Assembly (NCBI GenBank): GCA_947038135.1
Contig: CAMQVM010000053.1
Location: forward strand, 1-8,657
Length of the DNA stretch: 8,657 nt
Direction: 5' to 3'
From: an uncultured Rikenellaceae bacterium
GTDB taxonomy: Bacteria > Bacteroidota > Bacteroidia > Bacteroidales > Rikenellaceae
The position numbers and the translations under genes were made by a program. Shown here in pieces: positions 5,933 through 8,657 of this stretch. The first letter of the stretch is position 1. The number at the start of each line of letters is the position of its first letter. The notes beneath the pieces were generated by a model. That model was not told where the DNA came from. It saw only the letters and a list, made by a program, of their open reading frames with translations, and did not search any database.

Positions 5933-7117
5933 CTAAATATTAGGGGTTGCACCAAACTTGCCAAATTTATATGCTTTTTGTAGTGATGATATGCGGCTAA
6001 TGGCTTTGAAGTCTGTTAATGGATATAATGTAGATGCACCGTCATCTCCTTTCTCTGTAAACCATATATTGTCTTTACGAAGTAGGTCATCTTGTGCTAA
6101 GAGCCCATCGTAATGTGTAGTAACAAGCAATTGAGCCGATTTAGACTCTTGTAAAAATCGTTCTATTATATATTCTACCAATTTTGGATGAAGAGAAGAC
6201 TCTATCTCATCTATTGCAAAAAAAGCATCTTTATTTATGGCATCTTGAACAAATTTTGCAATGTCTAAAGTGCGAATTGTACCTCTTGATTCGCTCTCAA
6301 TAGGTAGTTCATAAACTCTCTCAACTCCATCTTTGCCTTTCGAGGTATGCTTGAAAATTATATTGTTTTTGTTGTCACGAACAATTTCAGAAACATTAAA
6401 ATCAGCAGCCTTTAGATAATTAAGAGCATATTGAAAATCCTCGGTACCACCAGATCCAAAGCTATTCAAGCCATATAATGAGACTATTTCAGATGTATTT
6501 ACCTCTTGAGGTTTGAAATATAATAAAGCAGACTCTATTTCGGGTATATTCATATTTAATTGCATATAAGCAGCAAATAAAGACATATTTGGCAGGCATT
6601 TAAGAGTAACCTCTTCTTTTACAATGTTAGAAAGTTTGATTTTATTTCCAAATTTAATAGTCGAAACACCATTTTTTATACCTCTTTCAAATACTATTGC
6701 GGGTTGTTGACTTTGATAGTATGATAAACTTTCGTTAACCACATAGTCATTGGTTAGTGATATTGAGTAGATGAATTTTATGCAAACTCCATTCATATCG
6801 GTATAAAATGTAATGACAAAACTAGATGGCTCATTTCTGCTACTATCGTCAAGCAAAAAAGGAGTTACGTTTGTCTTATCAGCTTTGCTCGTTGCAACTC
6901 TTGTTATAAAGTCTTTTATGAAACCATAAGCCTTTATAAAATTACTTTTTCCTGATGCATTAGCCCCGTAAATCACACCCAATTTAAGCAAACGAACATC
7001 AGGAGCAACCTCCACAATGTGATACGACTCCATATCTTTACTCTTATCAGCGTCAAAGCTGAATATTGCTTCATCTCTAAAAGATAATATGTTACATATT
7101 TTAATTTCAGCTATCAT
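5933..7117 (-). CDS. AAA/ABC-type ATPase (RloA/AAA_15-like), partner of RloB
   Basis: A 394-residue ATPase with a split ABC-type nucleotide-binding fold. The N terminus IAEIKICNILSFRDEAIFSF is typical of RecF/OLD-like AAA_15 proteins. Walker A is GANASGKS (51-58), the signature-like SESRGT lies at 275-280, Walker B FFAIDEIE at 299-306 and the switch His in LLVTTHYD at 335. The ending FGATPNI is common in this family. About 215 residues between Walker A and the signature form the insert, which lacks a long SMC-like coiled coil. ATPases of this type sense phage infection and control a TOPRIM-like partner (PARIS AriA/AriB, OLD/GajA, RloA/RloB, AbiL); that role is inferred here. An in-frame TTG at 7141 would lengthen it by 8 residues. 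It overlaps the -7 box, whereas ATG 7117 fits the family start and lies downstream of the predicted transcript start. Confidence 0.9.
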   Translation of the reverse strand: MIAEIKICNILSFRDEAIFSFDADKSKDMESYHIVEVAPDVRLLKLGVIYGANASGKSNFIKAYGFIKDFITRVATSKADKTNVTPFLLDDSSRNEPSSFVITFYTDMNGVCIKFIYSISLTNDYVVNESLSYYQSQQPAIVFERGIKNGVSTIKFGNKIKLSNIVKEEVTLKCLPNMSLFAAYMQLNMNIPEIESALLYFKPQEVNTSEIVSLYGLNSFGSGGTEDFQYALNYLKAADFNVSEIVRDNKNNIIFKHTSKGKDGVERVYELPIESESRGTIRTLDIAKFVQDAINKDAFFAIDEIESSLHPKLVEYIIERFLQESKSAQLLVTTHYDGLLAQDDLLRKDNIWFTEKGDDGASTLYPLTDFKAISRISSLQKAYKFGKFGATPNI

Positions 7118-7138
7118 AGTATTGTCTCTTATTTTAAG

Positions 7139-7146
7139 CAAAGGTA
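7139..7146 (-). promoter_or_regulatory. -7 box of the ATPase-rloB promoter
   Basis: The minus strand reads TACCTTTG (7146-7139), an exact TAnnTTTG match and identical to the -7 box of the tRNA promoter. Transcription would start near 7132-7134, about 15 nt before the ATG at 7117. A well-spaced -33 TTTG is not present; the nearest TTTG (7164-7161) is only 14 bp away, so the promoter may be weak or activated. The rest of 7118-7231 is A/T-rich with no gene or terminator that I can see. Confidence 0.6.
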
Positions 7147-7231
7147 ATAAATAAAAACTACAAATACCACACTTTAGATTATTAAAATTGCATTAAATAA
7201 GCAAAATTACAAATTACAGCAATTATTCGTG

Positions 7232-8657
7232 CTATTTTGGCTCATATTGGTATACATACAGACTTTCTTGATATAAATCATCTATCAAATCAATGATTTC
7301 TATATCCTTTTCGCATTCCGAGTCACTATAATTTACTTTCAATTTTTTAAGCTTATTAGCAAAAGTTTTGTTTTTGTCTTCTTGTACTATTTTTGTCAGC
7401 AATCCTGTTACTTCAAATATTGGCTTCAAGTACTTTTCCCAGTAATCACCATAAAATTGTATTACATAATTAGCAAATGAAATCCAATTATTATACTTTA
7501 CACCAGTTATCTCATTTCTTATAGCAGACTCAATAATATATATGAGTTTTTCATGCTTGAACAACGTATTAATTAAATATTTAGAAGTCAGGCTATTACA
7601 CATAAAATAAATAGTAGATTCTATATTTTCACTATATTCAGTTTTGCTCGAGATACACCCTGCATCTGAAACAGTAAACATATACCCTCTTTTAAATAGA
7701 TTTTCTCGTAAATAAAAGATAGATAACTTTTTATTTTGCAATATAGCCTGAAAAACAGTTCTTTGTTTTGCATCTGTCTGATTTACATCGAAGAGAATCT
7801 CTTTTGCACCTAAAATAAAATTTATAAACTCTATTGTAGATACTGGATCATCAATCCATTTTATTATGGGAGTAGTGCCATCATTAAGCACTCTTTGAAG
7901 ATTACACTTTTGGTTTAATATTTCTATTCTTTTCTTCTCTAATTTTGAAATACATTCTGCGATACAATCATATTTATACTTGTTGTTACGTTGCTTATTA
8001 TTACGTATATTTCTTAATATATTGTCAACAGCAGATATCGCCTCTTCTGATTCTAAAATTTCGGCTTTCTCTTCTGCCAACTTTATATTTTGCTCTTCTA
8101 ATATTTGTCTCTCACGCTCTTTTAACGCTTTTTTTTCGGGATAATTGTAGTGGTAAACTTGAAAATTTATATCATCAAAATGTAGTTGATTTAAAGATAT
8201 CGACCTAGTATGCCACTTTTCTAATAACTTACCACTCTCGGTTATAAATGAGCTCTTATAGTTACACTCAAGTAAAAATAAGTCATTTAGCTCATGCGGC
8301 TTAAAATAGTTTTGATGCTGATTTAAGTATTTAATATCTTTTTCTAGCCTATCTTGACTATGTATATCAAAATCATCTAAAATCCATATTAAATAGATGC
8401 CATATCTTTGGTAAAATGTGTGGCGTTCTAAAATATATCTTTGAGATAAATCTGATAATTGTATCTCAAAAACTAACTCTTTATCATAATACTTACAATA
8501 TACATCAGGTCTTCTTTTGTTATCTCCTCTCACTATGAATTTAGAGTCAATAGAAATAGATGATATATCAATCCCCTTCTCTTTTTCAAGTCGCTTTCCT
8601 ATTATATTTTTAAGGGTTTTATGCCTATCACTCTCTTTATATATTAGAGTCTTAATA
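7232..8657 (-). CDS. CoiA/DUF6035-like predicted PD-(D/E)xK nuclease with coiled coil, 5' end beyond window
   Basis: An open frame of 474 visible residues ends in TAG (7234-7232) and runs off the right edge; an in-frame GTG at 8533 is internal. The 41 codons upstream of that GTG contain no stop and look like the same domain (YKESDRHKTLKNIIGKRLEK). The core reads RRPDVYCKY, then LVFEIQLS, then ERHTFYQRYGIYLIWIL. This is the CoiA-type nuclease pattern, with likely catalytic Asp (codon 8506-8504), Glu (8467-8465) and Gln (8461-8459) in place of the usual Lys. A charged helix, probably a coiled coil, follows at about 8150-8030 (KKALKERERQILEEQNIKLA). The last 280 residues are Lys/Asn/Ile-rich and unrecognised. 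CoiA-like proteins act in handling of transforming DNA, and relatives appear on mobile elements; the role here is unknown. The gene is visibly more AT-rich than the housekeeping genes, suggesting horizontal acquisition. It lies 115 nt upstream of the ATPase gene on the same strand. Confidence 0.8.
   Translation of the reverse strand, partial: IKTLIYKESDRHKTLKNIIGKRLEKEKGIDISSISIDSKFIVRGDNKRRPDVYCKYYDKELVFEIQLSDLSQRYILERHTFYQRYGIYLIWILDDFDIHSQDRLEKDIKYLNQHQNYFKPHELNDLFLLECNYKSSFITESGKLLEKWHTRSISLNQLHFDDINFQVYHYNYPEKKALKERERQILEEQNIKLAEEKAEILESEEAISAVDNILRNIRNNKQRNNKYKYDCIAECISKLEKKRIEILNQKCNLQRVLNDGTTPIIKWIDDPVSTIEFINFILGAKEILFDVNQTDAKQRTVFQAILQNKKLSIFYLRENLFKRGYMFTVSDAGCISSKTEYSENIESTIYFMCNSLTSKYLINTLFKHEKLIYIIESAIRNEITGVKYNNWISFANYVIQFYGDYWEKYLKPIFEVTGLLTKIVQEDKNKTFANKLKKLKVNYSDSECEKDIEIIDLIDDLYQESLYVYQYEPK

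Noticed and set aside
7202..7209. Second TAnnTTTG match on the minus strand (TAATTTTG) upstream of the ATPase gene
   Set aside because: It lacks a TTTG at the proper distance and would give an 80-nt leader; in such A/T-rich DNA the match is likely chance.
7945..8208. An 87-codon forward frame opposite the CoiA-like gene
   Set aside because: It is a Tyr/Leu-rich shadow of the AT-rich minus-strand coding region with no family features.
8531..8533. GTG as the start codon of the CoiA-like gene
   Set aside because: The frame stays open to the window edge and the 41 upstream codons look like part of the nuclease domain, so the true start lies outside.

Overview
The window looks like a low-GC Bacteroidetes (probably Bacteroidales) chromosome. 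The evidence is Bacteroidetes-type promoters (TTTG, 19 bp, TAnnTTTG), almost no Shine-Dalgarno sites, an outer-membrane barrel protein ending in Phe, and a compact dtd / MazG-like / SUI1 cluster. Species cannot be named from the sequence alone.

Left part (1-450). The 3' end of a Lys/Ala-rich coding sequence stops at 85 and is followed by a strong hairpin terminator. A leftward tRNA with anticodon CAT (best read as the lysidine-type tRNA-Ile2) lies at 313-387 with its own terminator at 263-296. It shares a compact promoter region with the rightward HAD gene. The two promoters are interleaved, each using one half of two TTTGCAAA palindromes.

Housekeeping block (469-5336, + strand). It holds a YihX-like HAD phosphatase, then a tightly packed group: D-aminoacyl-tRNA deacylase (dtd), a MazG-like nucleotide pyrophosphohydrolase and a SUI1/YciH-type factor, with gaps of 3 and 6 nt. 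These serve translation fidelity and nucleotide-pool cleaning. Next is a 969-residue exported protein starting at TTG. It has an HExxH metalloprotease-like domain, a probable beta-propeller and a C-terminal outer-membrane beta-barrel.

Accessory block (5360-8657, - strand). After a 23-bp convergent gap come three leftward genes. The two downstream ones are a coupled pair: an AAA/ABC-type ATPase (RloA/AAA_15-like) and an RloB-family TOPRIM-like protein, resembling RloAB/AbiL-type phage-defence pairs. Upstream of them is a very AT-rich gene, cut by the right window edge, encoding a CoiA/DUF6035-like predicted PD-(D/E)xK nuclease fused to a coiled coil and an unrecognised C-terminal region. This block is the best candidate for a defence or mobile-DNA system in the window. 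The ATPase-RloB pair resembles known systems; the association with the nuclease is the less familiar part.
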